From Castellaniella sp. S9 (GTDB taxonomy: Bacteria > Pseudomonadota > Gammaproteobacteria > Burkholderiales > Burkholderiaceae_B): 64,000 nucleotides of DNA. Positions 16,922 to 26,177 of this stretch are shown in pieces (within the stretch, counting starts at the first letter, position 1; each line of letters starts with the position of its first letter). Under the pieces are notes generated by a model. The model did not search any database, had not been told where the DNA came from, and worked only from the letters and a program-made list of their open reading frames with translations. The translations under genes and the position numbers were made by a program. The stretch covers positions 270,865-334,864 of the forward strand of contig NZ_JAPFGD010000003.1 in the NCBI RefSeq assembly GCF_027257175.1, in the 5' to 3' direction.

Positions 16922-18418
16922 CTACTCGAATCGGCCCAGCGTGATTTTCAGGCCCGTGGTCTTGGTGGCGATGATCATGGGCTGCTGATCACCGACGTCG
17001 TCGTAGGCAAACCCATACGCCAGGCCGTTGGCGCTGTACTGGTGGAAGTGCTGCGCCCAGGCATTGCAGGCGGTGCCGGGCGGATAGTTGGTGCTCAGAG
17101 GCGGGGTATAGCTGGGCCCCGACTCGATATTCAGCTCGGTGGTGTTTTTGATGACGCCGCGGTTGAACCCGGCCAGTATGGCCTTGCCGGTATTTTTGAG
17201 GTCGCCCAGCAGATCGCCGGTCTGCGGCACGCCGACGCCCGTCATCGTGCCATCGCAATCCAGGACGTTCGCGGTCGTGAGGTCATCAAACGTGAACTGT
17301 GCCCCACCCGTTTTGACCTTGTCTTTATAGAAAGTCAGTGTCTTCGGGGTGCTGTGCGGATCGGCTTGCCCGTAATACGTCTTTTGCAGGGCATTGGACG
17401 GGCACGTCACGCTCAGCCAGTTGTCCTCCCAATACGCCAGCGCCGCGCTGATCTCCGCATCCAGATAGGTGCTGGTGCCGATGTCCGGGGTCTTGGACGG
17501 TGCCAGCGCCCGCAATTTCCCCTGCGTATTGGCCGTCGGTGGATAGGCGTCGGCATCCACGTCAGCCGTCGGGAATGCGACCGACGTATTGAACGGCGCA
17601 TCCAGCAACGCCAGTGCGGCGAGGATCTCGGACCGCTTTTTGTTGAAAACGCCTTGCGGGCTGCCGTGGACATTGTCGCCGGTGGCCGCCGCGGACACCG
17701 GGAATCCGTATTGATCGACCTGCGTGGTGTTGATGTACAGCAGCCCGTTCACGTCGAACGAGAATTCCATCCAGTCGTAAAAGCAAAGCGATCCGATGCC
17801 GTCGGCCGCGACGACGGGCGTCGTATAGCCATCGACCGTTCCCGCCCCCTCGAAATCGGCGCCCACCCGGGGGGTGAACGGCAGCAGGGGCTTGCCCACC
17901 GAGATCCAGATGCGTCCGCTGAAGGCGGCCGCGCCACTGCCGTAACCCGGAATATTGGCATTGTTGAAACTGGCCAGGTCCGCGACCACGGTGACGTCCG
18001 AACGGCTCAATGGAATGCTGTAATTGGCCCAGGGCGTGGGATAGTTCTTGGTGTAGTTGACGCCATACAGGCCTGTTTCGATCTTCAAGCTGTCGGTGAT
18101 CGTATTGTCCCGGGTCGACATTTCGACGGGACGCCCCATGGCCGAGTCGTAGCGATAGAACACCTGGCCCGGTATTTTGACCAGGCCGGTGATATAGGCA
18201 TAGATCGGGATATTGGCGGGAATGCCGGTGGCATCGACACTGGCGTCGATCAGAAGTTTGTTGGCCACATCGCCCGGGCCGCCGCTGCCCAATCGCGGCG
18301 CCGCGGCGGCATCGCCGCCGGACCCGGAATCGTCCAGGCAACCGCCGAGAATGCTCACCATCCCTGCCGCGCCCAGACCCTTGAACACGGCCCGCCGCTT
18401 CCAGTTGACATCCGCCAT
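16922..18418 (-). CDS. GH64-like beta-1,3-glucanase, Tat/lipoprotein-type export signal
   Basis: This 498-residue protein resembles glycoside hydrolase family 64 (beta-1,3-glucanases releasing laminaripentaose). Matching segments are SGRIWISVGKPLLPF, FYDWMEFSFDVNGLLYINTT with VDQYGFP, and the C-terminal NGLAYGFAYDDVGDQ. Glu218 and Asp235 fall where the family's catalytic acid and base are expected. The N-terminus reads NWKRRAVFKGLG, a twin-arginine-like motif, and then SILGGC, a lipobox with Cys27, so it is probably exported and lipid-anchored. The ATG follows AAGGAG at good spacing, which rules out the longer upstream frame. It stands alone downstream of tRNA-Val. GH64 is best known from actinobacteria and fungi, so transfer is possible. 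Confidence 0.82.
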   Translation of the reverse strand: MADVNWKRRAVFKGLGAAGMVSILGGCLDDSGSGGDAAAAPRLGSGGPGDVANKLLIDASVDATGIPANIPIYAYITGLVKIPGQVFYRYDSAMGRPVEMSTRDNTITDSLKIETGLYGVNYTKNYPTPWANYSIPLSRSDVTVVADLASFNNANIPGYGSGAAAFSGRIWISVGKPLLPFTPRVGADFEGAGTVDGYTTPVVAADGIGSLCFYDWMEFSFDVNGLLYINTTQVDQYGFPVSAAATGDNVHGSPQGVFNKKRSEILAALALLDAPFNTSVAFPTADVDADAYPPTANTQGKLRALAPSKTPDIGTSTYLDAEISAALAYWEDNWLSVTCPSNALQKTYYGQADPHSTPKTLTFYKDKVKTGGAQFTFDDLTTANVLDCDGTMTGVGVPQTGDLLGDLKNTGKAILAGFNRGVIKNTTELNIESGPSYTPPLSTNYPPGTACNAWAQHFHQYSANGLAYGFAYDDVGDQQPMIIATKTTGLKITLGRFE

Positions 18419-18656
18419 GATGCCTCTCCTTGGATACACCCAATCTATGCCTGACCGTGAACGGCCTTGGCTGCGAGACTCCGGCGCTGATGCCCGGCGG
18501 AGGCCCCTCCAACTTTCGGGCACGCCCCCCGACTCAGGGGTGTCTTGTACGCCCAAAAATTTCAAGCTTTAATTATTCTTGTCAGTGTATTGCGGATCGA
18601 GACAGGATTTCCAGCTTTTTTTGCGCGGCCGGCGGGGATGTCTGAACGTATGGACT

Positions 18657-18731
18657 TGGTGGGCGGTACTGGGTTCGAACCAGTGACCCCTGCCGTGTGA
18701 AGGCAGTGCTCTACCACTGAGCTAACCGCCC
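18657..18731 (-). tRNA. tRNA-Val (anticodon CAC)
   Basis: On the minus strand the sequence folds into a full cloverleaf. The acceptor arm is GGGCGGT/ACCGCCC with discriminator A, the D arm contains AGCTCAGTGGTAGAGC, and the anticodon stem CTGCC/GGCAG encloses TTCACAC (anticodon CAC). The T arm contains GGTTCGAACC. The 3' CCA is encoded (18657-18659). It lies downstream of dnaQ on the same strand. Confidence 0.95.
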
Positions 18732-18830
18732 AATCTGGGCTTGCCCTGAGGGTGCGGGACGGTCCGCGCGGGCAAACGACTGGGAAGGCCAGAATTGTAC
18801 ACGATCCGGGCCTGCGATGCAGGCGCAGGC

Positions 18831-19568
18831 CTATGCAGCGACTTCGCTGTCGACGGTGGCGCCCTGGGCGCGCCAGACGCAGGGCTTGCCCGCCGCCTTG
18901 TCCAGCGCATCCAGATAGGCTTCATGGGCTTGTGCGGTGGCCTCGTCGACCTCGATGACGGGGAGCTTCGAGACATCGAAGCCGCCGCCGACGAAGCCCG
19001 CCCCGCGTCCCTGGCCGGAGCCCTCGTCCTCGCCCTCCATAAGGAGGGAGTCCTGCCCGCGCGTCATGGCCAGCCAGACTTCGCCCAGCAGCTCGGAATC
19101 CAGCAGCGCGCCGTGCAAGGTGCGGTGGGCGTTCGAGATCCCGAAGCGCTCGCACAGGGCATCCAGGTTATTGCGCTTACCCGGGAACATCTCGCGCGCC
19201 ACCAGCAGCGAGTCGGTGATCTTGCCGCACAGCTCGGTGAACGGCGGATGGCCTGCACGCGCCAGTTCCGCGTTCAGGAACTTGACGTCGAAAGCGGCGT
19301 TGTGAATGATGATCTCGGCACCGCGCACAAACTCGATCAATTGCTCGGCCAGCTCGGGAAACCGTGGGTGCCCCGACAGGAAATCCGTGGTCAGGCCATG
19401 CACCCGCAAGGCCTCGGGATCACTGTCGCGATCCGGATTCATGTACAGGTGCAGGTGGTGTTTGGTGACCTGGCGGTTCTGGATCTCGACACAGGCCAGT
19501 TCGACGATGCGGTGGCCTTGCTCGGGCTCCAGGCCGGTGGTTTCGGTATCGAGAATGATCTGTCGCAT
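18831..19568 (-). CDS. dnaQ: DNA polymerase III epsilon subunit (3'-5' proofreading exonuclease)
   Basis: This 245-residue protein is the proofreading subunit of the replicative polymerase. The DEDDh exonuclease motifs are visible: ILDTETTGLEP (Exo I) at residues 5-15, IIIHNAAFDVKFLN (Exo II) near 90-103, and the Exo III region AHRTLHGALLDSELL with the catalytic His and Asp. The C-terminal tail (about residue 180 onward) contains a glycine-rich linker and would contact the alpha subunit. The ATG before RQIILDTETTG is the conserved start; the open frame upstream is not in the family. It follows rnhA on the same strand with 43 bases between them, a common betaproteobacterial pairing. Confidence 0.96.
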   Translation of the reverse strand: MRQIILDTETTGLEPEQGHRIVELACVEIQNRQVTKHHLHLYMNPDRDSDPEALRVHGLTTDFLSGHPRFPELAEQLIEFVRGAEIIIHNAAFDVKFLNAELARAGHPPFTELCGKITDSLLVAREMFPGKRNNLDALCERFGISNAHRTLHGALLDSELLGEVWLAMTRGQDSLLMEGEDEGSGQGRGAGFVGGGFDVSKLPVIEVDEATAQAHEAYLDALDKAAGKPCVWRAQGATVDSEVAA

Positions 19569-19611
19569 AATGTGTGAGGCGGCCGTCCGCCGGGCGGACG
19601 TGGATGGGATT

Positions 19612-20073
19612 TCAGCAGGTCGTGGCGCGGCTGCGCAGCAGATCCTGGACGCCGAGATTGGCCAGGGCATCGGCGCATTCGTTGCCGGGGTCGCCGGCAT
19701 GGCCCCTGACCCACTTCCAGTGTAATGCATGCTGCCCGGCCAAGGCATCCAGCATCTGCCACAGGTCGGCGTTCTTGACGGGTTTCTTGTCGGCGGTGCG
19801 CCAGCCGCGGCGCTTCCAGTTGGGCAGCCACTCGGTCATGCCCTTCTGGACATAGGATGAATCCGTATGGATCGTGACGACGCAGGGGCGCTTGAGCGCG
19901 CGCAGGGCCTCGATCACCGCGAGGAGTTCCATGCGGTTGTTGGTGGTGTTCGCCTCGCCGCCATGCAGTTTTTTTTCATGGGCGCCCTGGCGCAGCAGCG
20001 CGCCCCAGCCGCCGGGTCCGGGGTTGCCCTTGCAGGCCCCGTCCGTCCATATCTGTACCACTGGATCAGCCAT
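19612..20073 (-). CDS. rnhA: Ribonuclease HI
   Basis: This 153-residue enzyme cuts the RNA strand of RNA:DNA hybrids. The four catalytic carboxylates are in [17 protein letters not shown] (Asp), [13 protein letters not shown] (Glu), [11 protein letters not shown] (Asp) and GNECADALA (Asp), and the catalytic-loop histidine is in [10 protein letters not shown]. The basic handle [20 protein letters not shown] is also present. The start overlaps the last eight bases of the upstream methyltransferase gene, so translation may be coupled. Confidence 0.97.
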   Translation of the reverse strand: MADPVVQIWTDGACKGNPGPGGWGALLRQGAHEKKLHGGEANTTNNRMELLAVIEALRALKRPCVVTIHTDSSYVQKGMTEWLPNWKRRGWRTADKKPVKNADLWQMLDALAGQHALHWKWVRGHAGDPGNECADALANLGVQDLLRSRATTC

Positions 20074-20839
20074 TGCAGTTGTTGTCCTTGATCTGATTGG
20101 CCACCGGCGCCACCGCGGCGCGGCGCACCCGGCGGCGCTTGCCCTTGCGCCATGCCGGGCCGACCAGGCGCGCACCGGCGACGCGCTTGACCGCCGAGAT
20201 CGCATAGACAGCGCCGCACGCTGGCCACCAGCGGTCCCCCGCGTGCTCCATGAAACGCCAGCGCAGCAACCACTTCTGCGATTCGCACAAGGGCGCATAG
20301 CAGCCGAAACGCCCGCGGTCGGGCTCGAAGGATAACAGCTTGAACCAATCCTTGAGGCGCCCCGGCGACACCTGCGAGGGTACGGCCGCGGGCAAACGCA
20401 AGGCCAGGCCCGGCAGGGACTCGCGCGCCCCCCAGAGGCTGAAAGGGTTGAAGCCGGTGATCACCACATGGCCCTCGGGCACCAGCACGCGCTCGACCTC
20501 GCGCAGCAGCCGGTGCGGGTCGATGCTCCATTCCAGCGTGTGCGGCAGGACCAGCAGGTCGACGCTCTGGCTATCGATGGGCAACTGCTCGGGTTCGCAG
20601 ATCAGACGCCCGCTGCGCGTGCCGTACGGCGCGGCCGGGCTATGGGCCCAGACCTTGTGCGGCATGCGGTTGGCCTGCAGCAGGTCCCAATGCGGCAGGC
20701 CGATTTGTATGGCATGATAGCCAAACACATTTGCCACCATGGCATCCACCTGCCGCTGTTCCCAGGCGCGTACATACAGCCCCGCGGGGGTTTCCAGCCA
20801 TTCGGCCAGTTCGATCGGCATCGCGCGGTCCAGCGGCAC
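20066..20839 (-). CDS. Class I SAM-dependent methyltransferase-like protein
   Basis: This roughly 257-residue protein has the C-terminal half of a Rossmann methyltransferase: [11 protein letters not shown], a helix [15 protein letters not shown] and [13 protein letters not shown]. The usual glycine-rich motif I is not obvious; the equivalent stretch reads [10 protein letters not shown], so SAM binding may be altered. The C-terminus is very basic ([12 protein letters not shown]). Homologues commonly sit beside rnhA and gloB in this group, but the substrate is unknown. The GTG at 20839 is preferred because AGGAG lies five bases upstream. The alternative ATG at 20857 has no good ribosome-binding site and would overlap the divergent gloB start. 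Confidence 0.75.
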   Translation of the reverse strand: MPLDRAMPIELAEWLETPAGLYVRAWEQRQVDAMVANVFGYHAIQIGLPHWDLLQANRMPHKVWAHSPAAPYGTRSGRLICEPEQLPIDSQSVDLLVLPHTLEWSIDPHRLLREVERVLVPEGHVVITGFNPFSLWGARESLPGLALRLPAAVPSQVSPGRLKDWFKLLSFEPDRGRFGCYAPLCESQKWLLRWRFMEHAGDRWWPACGAVYAISAVKRVAGARLVGPAWRKGKRRRVRRAAVAPVANQIKDNNCNG

Positions 20840-20855
20840 ATTGACTCCTAAATCC

Positions 20856-21665
20856 ATGGAAAATCACGCCACGACCACCGGCGCGCCGGCCATCCTGACG
20901 CCCATCCCCGCCCTCTCGGACAACTATATCTGGATGGTACGAAAAAACGGCCATGCCATCATCATCGATCCCGGGGTGGCCGCCCCCGTCGAGGCGGCGC
21001 TGCCGCCCGGCGTGATCCTCGAGGCCATCCTGATCACCCATCACCACAATGACCATGTGGGCGGATTGCGTGCATTACACCAGCGAACCGGCGCGCGCGT
21101 CTACGGCCCGAGGAACGAAACCCTGCCCTATTGCGACGTGCGGCTCGGCGAGGGGGACCGGATCCACCTGCCCGGCTGCGGTCTGTCTTTCGAGGTGCTG
21201 GACGTCCCGGGACACACTGCCGGGCACATTGCCTACTTCGGCGAACTCGATCCGGGCCGGCCCGCCGTCTTCTGCGGCGACACCCTGTTTGCGGCCGGCT
21301 GCGGACGCCTTTTCGAGGGCACCCCTGCACAAATGGTCGATTCCTTGGGTAAACTTGGGACCTTGCCACCGCAAACCCTCGTGTGCTGCGCACACGAGTA
21401 CACTGCGGCAAACATCCGCTGGGCCTTGCAGGTGGAACCCGACAACACGGCATTGCACGAACGCGAGCGCGAGGTCACGCGTCTACGGGGATTGGACCTG
21501 CCTACCGTGCCGTCGAGCATCGAGGCCGAATTGCGCACCAATCCGTTCATGCGGACGGACTGCGCGCAGGTCGGCGCGGCTGCCTCGGCCCATGCGGGCA
21601 CGCGGCTGGACACACCGCAGGCGGTGTTCGCCTGTTTGCGCGAATGGAAGAACAACTTCAAATAA
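20856..21665 (+). CDS. gloB: Hydroxyacylglutathione hydrolase (glyoxalase II)
   Basis: This 269-residue metallo-beta-lactamase-fold enzyme hydrolyses S-lactoylglutathione to lactate and glutathione, the second step of methylglyoxal removal. The metal ligands are in ITHHHNDHVGG, DVPGHTAGH, FCGDTLFAAGCGRLFEG and CCAHEYT, and the C-terminal glutathione-binding region ends RTNPFMR. The ATG at 20856 starts in register with the family (AILTPIPALSDNYIW). It lacks a visible ribosome-binding site and lies against the divergent methyltransferase gene. The downstream transglycosylase gene begins seven bases after the stop. Confidence 0.95.
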   Translation: MENHATTTGAPAILTPIPALSDNYIWMVRKNGHAIIIDPGVAAPVEAALPPGVILEAILITHHHNDHVGGLRALHQRTGARVYGPRNETLPYCDVRLGEGDRIHLPGCGLSFEVLDVPGHTAGHIAYFGELDPGRPAVFCGDTLFAAGCGRLFEGTPAQMVDSLGKLGTLPPQTLVCCAHEYTAANIRWALQVEPDNTALHEREREVTRLRGLDLPTVPSSIEAELRTNPFMRTDCAQVGAAASAHAGTRLDTPQAVFACLREWKNNFK

Positions 21666-21672
21666 ACCGGTC

Positions 21673-23106
21673 ATGAGACTTCTGCGATTCTATCTCCTGC
21701 TGGTCCTCGTCGCCCTGGCTGGCTGTGCCACCCAGAACCCCTCATCGGACCGGCAGGCCTACGTCGCCGAGGATACCTCGCGCACCATCGATCTCACCCA
21801 TCCGCCGCGCGACATGTGGGACCGGATCCGGCGCGGCTTCGCCATCCCCAACCTGCGCGGCGAGCGCGTGGACTACTGGACCGACTACTACGCGTCCCAT
21901 CCGCAGTCGGTGCTGCTGATGAGCCAGCGCGCCGGAAAATACCTGTACTACATCGTCGACGAGCTCAACCGCCGCGGGCTGCCGACCGAGCTGGCGCTGC
22001 TGCCCTTTGTCGAGAGCGCCTACAACCCGACGGCGCTGTCGCGCTCCAAGGCCTCGGGCCTGTGGCAATTCATCCCCAGCACCGGCCAGTACTACAATCT
22101 GCAACAGGATTGGTGGCGCGACCAGCGTCGCGACCCCGTCGCCTCGACCCAGGCGGCGCTGGACTACCTCAGCTATCTGTACGACTTCCAGGGGGACTGG
22201 TACCTGGCCCTGGCTTCCTACAACTGGGGTGAGGGCGCGGTCAAGCGCGCGATGGCAAAGACCGAGCGCGCCGGCATCCAGCCGACCTACCTGACGCTGG
22301 ACCTGCCCGACGAAACCCGCAACTACGTGCCCAAGCTGCAAGCCATCAAGAACATCATCGCGCGCCCCGCGAAATTCGGCATCACCCTCCCCCAGGTCAA
22401 CAACACCCCCTACTTCACCACCGTCCACAAGGCCCGCGACATGGACATCGAGGTCGCCGCCGCCTTGGCCGAAATGCCCCTCGAGGACTTCAAGGCCCTG
22501 AATCCATCCTACAACCGGCCCATCATGCTGGCCTCCCACAGCCCGGCGCTGCACCTGCCGATGGACAAGGTGGCGGTCTTCAACAGCAATCTCGAGACCT
22601 ACACCGGCCAGCTCAGTTCCTGGCAGATCTACCACCCCAAGCGCGGCCAGTCTCTGGCGGCGATCGCGAAATCCCACGGCGTGACCGTCAGCGCGCTGCG
22701 CGAGGCCAACGGGCTCAGCCGGAAGCGCACCGTCGCCAACGGCGACATCCTGCTCATACCCTCCTCCCGCGCCTCCGATGCCGAGCCAGCCCCGGGGATC
22801 CGCCTGGTGTCGTACACGCCGGGCGGCACCCGGGACACGGCGCCCCGGACCATACGGACCGTAGGCCCCCAGACCTCGAACGACGTGCGGGTCGTCAGCA
22901 TCCCGCGGTCACAGGCGTCCACGCCGGACATGCGGCCCAAGGTCGTCGCCCGGACGCACACGGTGCGCCGCGGCGACACCCTGTACTCGCTCGCGCGGCG
23001 CTACAACACGTCGGTGGACGCGCTACGCAAACTCAACAACCTCAAGGGCAGCACCCTGTCCACCGGCGTGCGCCTGCGCGTGCCCGGCGCGGACGTCCGG
23101 GGCTGA
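21673..23106 (+). CDS. mltD: Membrane-bound lytic murein transglycosylase D-like, with LysM repeats
   Basis: This 477-residue lipoprotein cleaves peptidoglycan glycan strands to 1,6-anhydromuropeptides. The signal peptide ends in the lipobox LVALAGC. The transglycosylase (SLT) domain spans about residues 95-230 and has the catalytic glutamate in LPFVESAYNPTALS, followed by GLWQFIPSTGQYY and ALASYNWGEGAV. Two LysM peptidoglycan-binding modules lie in the C-terminal half, around residues 318-362 (YHPKRGQSLAAIAKSHGV) and 430-475 (HTVRRGDTLYSLARRYN). The start just after the gloB stop gives a proper lipoprotein signal. Confidence 0.94.
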   Translation: MRLLRFYLLLVLVALAGCATQNPSSDRQAYVAEDTSRTIDLTHPPRDMWDRIRRGFAIPNLRGERVDYWTDYYASHPQSVLLMSQRAGKYLYYIVDELNRRGLPTELALLPFVESAYNPTALSRSKASGLWQFIPSTGQYYNLQQDWWRDQRRDPVASTQAALDYLSYLYDFQGDWYLALASYNWGEGAVKRAMAKTERAGIQPTYLTLDLPDETRNYVPKLQAIKNIIARPAKFGITLPQVNNTPYFTTVHKARDMDIEVAAALAEMPLEDFKALNPSYNRPIMLASHSPALHLPMDKVAVFNSNLETYTGQLSSWQIYHPKRGQSLAAIAKSHGVTVSALREANGLSRKRTVANGDILLIPSSRASDAEPAPGIRLVSYTPGGTRDTAPRTIRTVGPQTSNDVRVVSIPRSQASTPDMRPKVVARTHTVRRGDTLYSLARRYNTSVDALRKLNNLKGSTLSTGVRLRVPGADVRG

Positions 23107-23139
23107 CCCCGCCCTTCCACCAAATAGGACTTTCAAGAC

Positions 23140-23922
23140 ATGGGCTTTCTGAATGGCAAACGCATCCTGATCACGGGCGTGATCTCGAACCGGTCCATCG
23201 CCTACGGCATTGCGCAGGCCTGCCGCGCACAGGGCGCCGAACTGGCCTTCACCTACGTGGGCGAGCGCTTCGAGGATCGCGTCAAGGAGTTCGCCCAGGA
23301 ACTGGGCAGCACGATCGTCATTCCCTGCGACGTCGCCGAGGACGCCCAGATCGAGGCCACATTCGCCACCCTGGGCGAACACTGGGACGGCCTGGACGGG
23401 CTGGTGCATTCGATCGGCTTCGCCCCGCGCGATGCGCTGGCCGGCGACTTGCTCGACGGCATGAGCCGCGAGAACTACCGCATCGCGCACGACATCTCGG
23501 CCTACAGCTTCCCGGCCCTGGCCAAGGCGGCGCTGCCCCTGATGGAAGGCCGCAACGGCTCGGTGCTGACCATGACCTACCTGGGCGCCGAAAAGGCCAT
23601 CCCGCACTACAACATGATGGGCCTGGCCAAGGCCTCGCTGGAGGCCAGCGTGCGCTACCTGGCCACGGCCCTGGGCAAGCGCGGCCTGCGCTCCAACGGC
23701 ATTTCGGCCGGACCGATCAAGACCCTGGCCGCCAGCGGCATCAAGGACTTTTCGAACATGCTGAAGTACGTCGAGTCCCAGTCCCCCCTGGGCCGCAACG
23801 TCACCATCGAGGACGTGGGCAACGCCGCGGCCTTCCTGCTTTCGGACCTGGCCTCCGGCATCACCGGCGAGATCCTGCACGTGGACTGCGGATTCTCGAA
23901 CACCGTGCCGGGCATGGATTGA
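23140..23922 (+). CDS. fabI: Enoyl-[acyl-carrier-protein] reductase (NADH)
   Basis: This 260-residue short-chain dehydrogenase-type enzyme performs the last reduction in each round of fatty-acid elongation. The FabI cofactor motif is [13 protein letters not shown]. The active site contains Tyr147 ([11 protein letters not shown]) and Tyr157 with Lys164 ([10 protein letters not shown]), the Y-x6-K arrangement. [10 protein letters not shown] is also typical. It is a single-copy-type housekeeping gene and the usual target of triclosan-like inhibitors. It lies 33 bases after the transglycosylase gene. Confidence 0.97.
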   Translation: MGFLNGKRILITGVISNRSIAYGIAQACRAQGAELAFTYVGERFEDRVKEFAQELGSTIVIPCDVAEDAQIEATFATLGEHWDGLDGLVHSIGFAPRDALAGDLLDGMSRENYRIAHDISAYSFPALAKAALPLMEGRNGSVLTMTYLGAEKAIPHYNMMGLAKASLEASVRYLATALGKRGLRSNGISAGPIKTLAASGIKDFSNMLKYVESQSPLGRNVTIEDVGNAAAFLLSDLASGITGEILHVDCGFSNTVPGMD

Positions 23923-23977
23923 ACGCCGCGACCGGCCGCCTCGTTGCGGGACGGGGCCGCCGGCCTCCATACGACCC

Positions 23978-24808
23978 ATGACCATCGGCATCCTGGCCGC
24001 CCTGCGCGAGGAGGCCGCCCACTTGCTCGAGGATCTCGAGCCAGGCGGTCGCCGCACGCAAATCGCCCTGCGCGACTATACCGCCGGCACGATCCACGGG
24101 CATGATTGCGTCATCGTGCTCGCACGCGTCGGCAAGGTCGCCGCGGCCACCACGGCCACTGCACTGATCGAGCGTTTCGGCGCCGACCGGCTGATCTTTA
24201 CCGGTGTGGCCGGCGGGGTGGCGCCGGGCTTGCGGATCGGCGACATCGTGATCGCCGATGCCCTGGTCCAGCACGACCTGGATGCGCGGCCTTTTTTCCG
24301 CCGCCATGAAATCCCGCTGCTGGGCACCAGCCATTGCGCCACGGACGCCGGCCTCACCGACCGGCTCGAGGCAGCGGCGCGCGCCTTCCTGGACGGTCCC
24401 ATGCGGCAACGGATCTCTCCGGAGGTCTGCGAACGCTTCGGCCTGGACCGTCCGCGCGTGCACCGCGGCCTGATCGCCAGCGGCGACCAGTTCATCGGCA
24501 GCGCCGCCGGGGTCGCCGCCCTGCGCGAGGCGCTGCCCGACGCGCTGGCCGTCGAAATGGAGGGCGCGGCCGTCGCCCAGGTCTGCCATGAATACGGCAT
24601 CCCCTTCGCCGTCATGCGCACGGTATCCGACACCGCCGACGACCAGGCCCATCAGGACTTCCCCGCCTTCCTCGTCGAGGTCGCCAGCCATTACGCCCAC
24701 GGCATCCTACAATGCCTGTTCCAGGCGGGCATCCCGCCCGCCGGCGCCATTGAGCGGCACGCCGGCACACCGCCGGATGCGCCGGGCGGATGGACACTCG
24801 CAACATGA
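23978..24808 (+). CDS. mtnN: 5'-methylthioadenosine/S-adenosylhomocysteine nucleosidase
   Basis: This 276-residue enzyme removes adenine from methylthioadenosine and S-adenosylhomocysteine in methionine salvage. Family features are [36 protein letters not shown], the ribose-binding [16 protein letters not shown] and the catalytic aspartate in RTVSDTADD. It is about 40 residues longer than typical MtnN (about 230), owing to an insertion around residues 128-155 and a proline-rich C-terminal tail. It precedes the glutathione reductase gene by 16 bases and is probably co-transcribed with it. Confidence 0.92.
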   Translation: MTIGILAALREEAAHLLEDLEPGGRRTQIALRDYTAGTIHGHDCVIVLARVGKVAAATTATALIERFGADRLIFTGVAGGVAPGLRIGDIVIADALVQHDLDARPFFRRHEIPLLGTSHCATDAGLTDRLEAAARAFLDGPMRQRISPEVCERFGLDRPRVHRGLIASGDQFIGSAAGVAALREALPDALAVEMEGAAVAQVCHEYGIPFAVMRTVSDTADDQAHQDFPAFLVEVASHYAHGILQCLFQAGIPPAGAIERHAGTPPDAPGGWTLAT

Positions 24809-24824
24809 TTCGGGGAGGCTATTG

Positions 24825-26177
24825 ATGACCAGGCACTACGACTACATCGCCATCGGCGCCGGCAGCGGCGGTATCGCCTCCGTCAACCGCGCCGCCATGC
24901 ACGGCAAGACCTGCGCGCTGATCGAGGCTCAGGTCATTGGCGGCACCTGCGTGAACGTCGGCTGCGTCCCGAAAAAAGTCATGTGGCACGCCGCCCAGGT
25001 GGCCGATGTGATCCGCCATTACGGCCCCGACTATGGCTTTGACGCCCAGGCGGGCCCCGTCGACTGGACGCGCCTGGTCCGCAACCGCAGCGCCTACATC
25101 GATCGCATCCATGCCTCGTACCGGTCGGGCCTGGACAAGAACGGCGTCGACCTGATCGAAGGGTCCGCCCGCTTCATCGACGCCCACACCCTGGCGGTCG
25201 GCGACGACCGTTATACCGCCGACCACATCCTGATCGCCACCGGCGGCCGGCCCTCGCGCCCCGACATCCCGGGCGCAGAGCACGGCATCGACTCGGACGG
25301 CTTCTTTGCGCTGGACGCCCTGCCCCAGCGCGTCGCCGTCGTGGGCGCAGGCTATATCGGCGTCGAACTCGCAGGCGTCCTCAACGCCCTGGGATCGGAC
25401 ACGCACCTGTTCGTCCGCAAGGACACCCCCCTGCGTCGTTTCGATCCGCTACTGCGCGACACGCTGGTGGCAATCATGCAAACCGAAGGCCCGACGGTGC
25501 ATCCCCATTCCGATGCCGAGTCCCTGGTCCGCAACGACGACGGCAGCCTGACCCTGCACTTCAAGAACGGCACCTGCCATGACACGGACTGCGTCATCTG
25601 GGCCACCGGCCGCGAGCCCGACACCTCGGCGCTCGGGCTGGAAGCGGCCGGTGTCGCGCTGGACGATCGCGGCCACGTCGCCGTGGATGCCTACCAGAAC
25701 ACCAATGTGCCAGGCATCTATGCGGTGGGCGACATCACCGGGCAACTGGAACTCACGCCCGTCGCGGTCGCGGCCGGCCGCCGCCTGTCGGAGCGCCTGT
25801 TCAACGACAAGCCCGACGAGCGCCTCGACTACGAAAACGTCCCCACCGTGATTTTCAGCCACCCGCCCATCGGCACGGTAGGCCTGACCGAACCTCAGGC
25901 TCGCGAACGCCATGGCGATGAGGCCGTCACGGTCTACCAGGCGTCGTTCGTCGCCATGTACACCGCGGTGACGCAACACCGCCAGCCCTGCCGCATGAAG
26001 CTCGTATGCGTCGGCCCCGAGGAAAAAATCGTCGGCATCCACGGCATCGGCCACGGCATGGACGAGATCCTGCAGGGATTCGCCGTGGCACTGAAGATGG
26101 GCGCCACCAAAAAGGATTTCGACGACACCGTGGCGATCCACCCCACGGCCGCCGAGGAATTCGTCACCATGCGCTGA
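24825..26177 (+). CDS. gor: Glutathione-disulfide reductase
   Basis: This 450-residue flavoprotein reduces oxidised glutathione with NADPH. The FAD motif is [17 protein letters not shown]. The redox-active disulfide is [13 protein letters not shown] (Cys42 and Cys47). The nucleotide-binding region is [13 protein letters not shown], the second FAD motif is YAVGDITG, and the catalytic His-Glu pair is in [12 protein letters not shown] at the C-terminus. An AGG-rich site precedes the ATG at 24825. The gene follows mtnN and overlaps the convergent PEP-mutase-family gene by 14 bases. Confidence 0.95.
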   Translation: MTRHYDYIAIGAGSGGIASVNRAAMHGKTCALIEAQVIGGTCVNVGCVPKKVMWHAAQVADVIRHYGPDYGFDAQAGPVDWTRLVRNRSAYIDRIHASYRSGLDKNGVDLIEGSARFIDAHTLAVGDDRYTADHILIATGGRPSRPDIPGAEHGIDSDGFFALDALPQRVAVVGAGYIGVELAGVLNALGSDTHLFVRKDTPLRRFDPLLRDTLVAIMQTEGPTVHPHSDAESLVRNDDGSLTLHFKNGTCHDTDCVIWATGREPDTSALGLEAAGVALDDRGHVAVDAYQNTNVPGIYAVGDITGQLELTPVAVAAGRRLSERLFNDKPDERLDYENVPTVIFSHPPIGTVGLTEPQARERHGDEAVTVYQASFVAMYTAVTQHRQPCRMKLVCVGPEEKIVGIHGIGHGMDEILQGFAVALKMGATKKDFDDTVAIHPTAAEEFVTMR

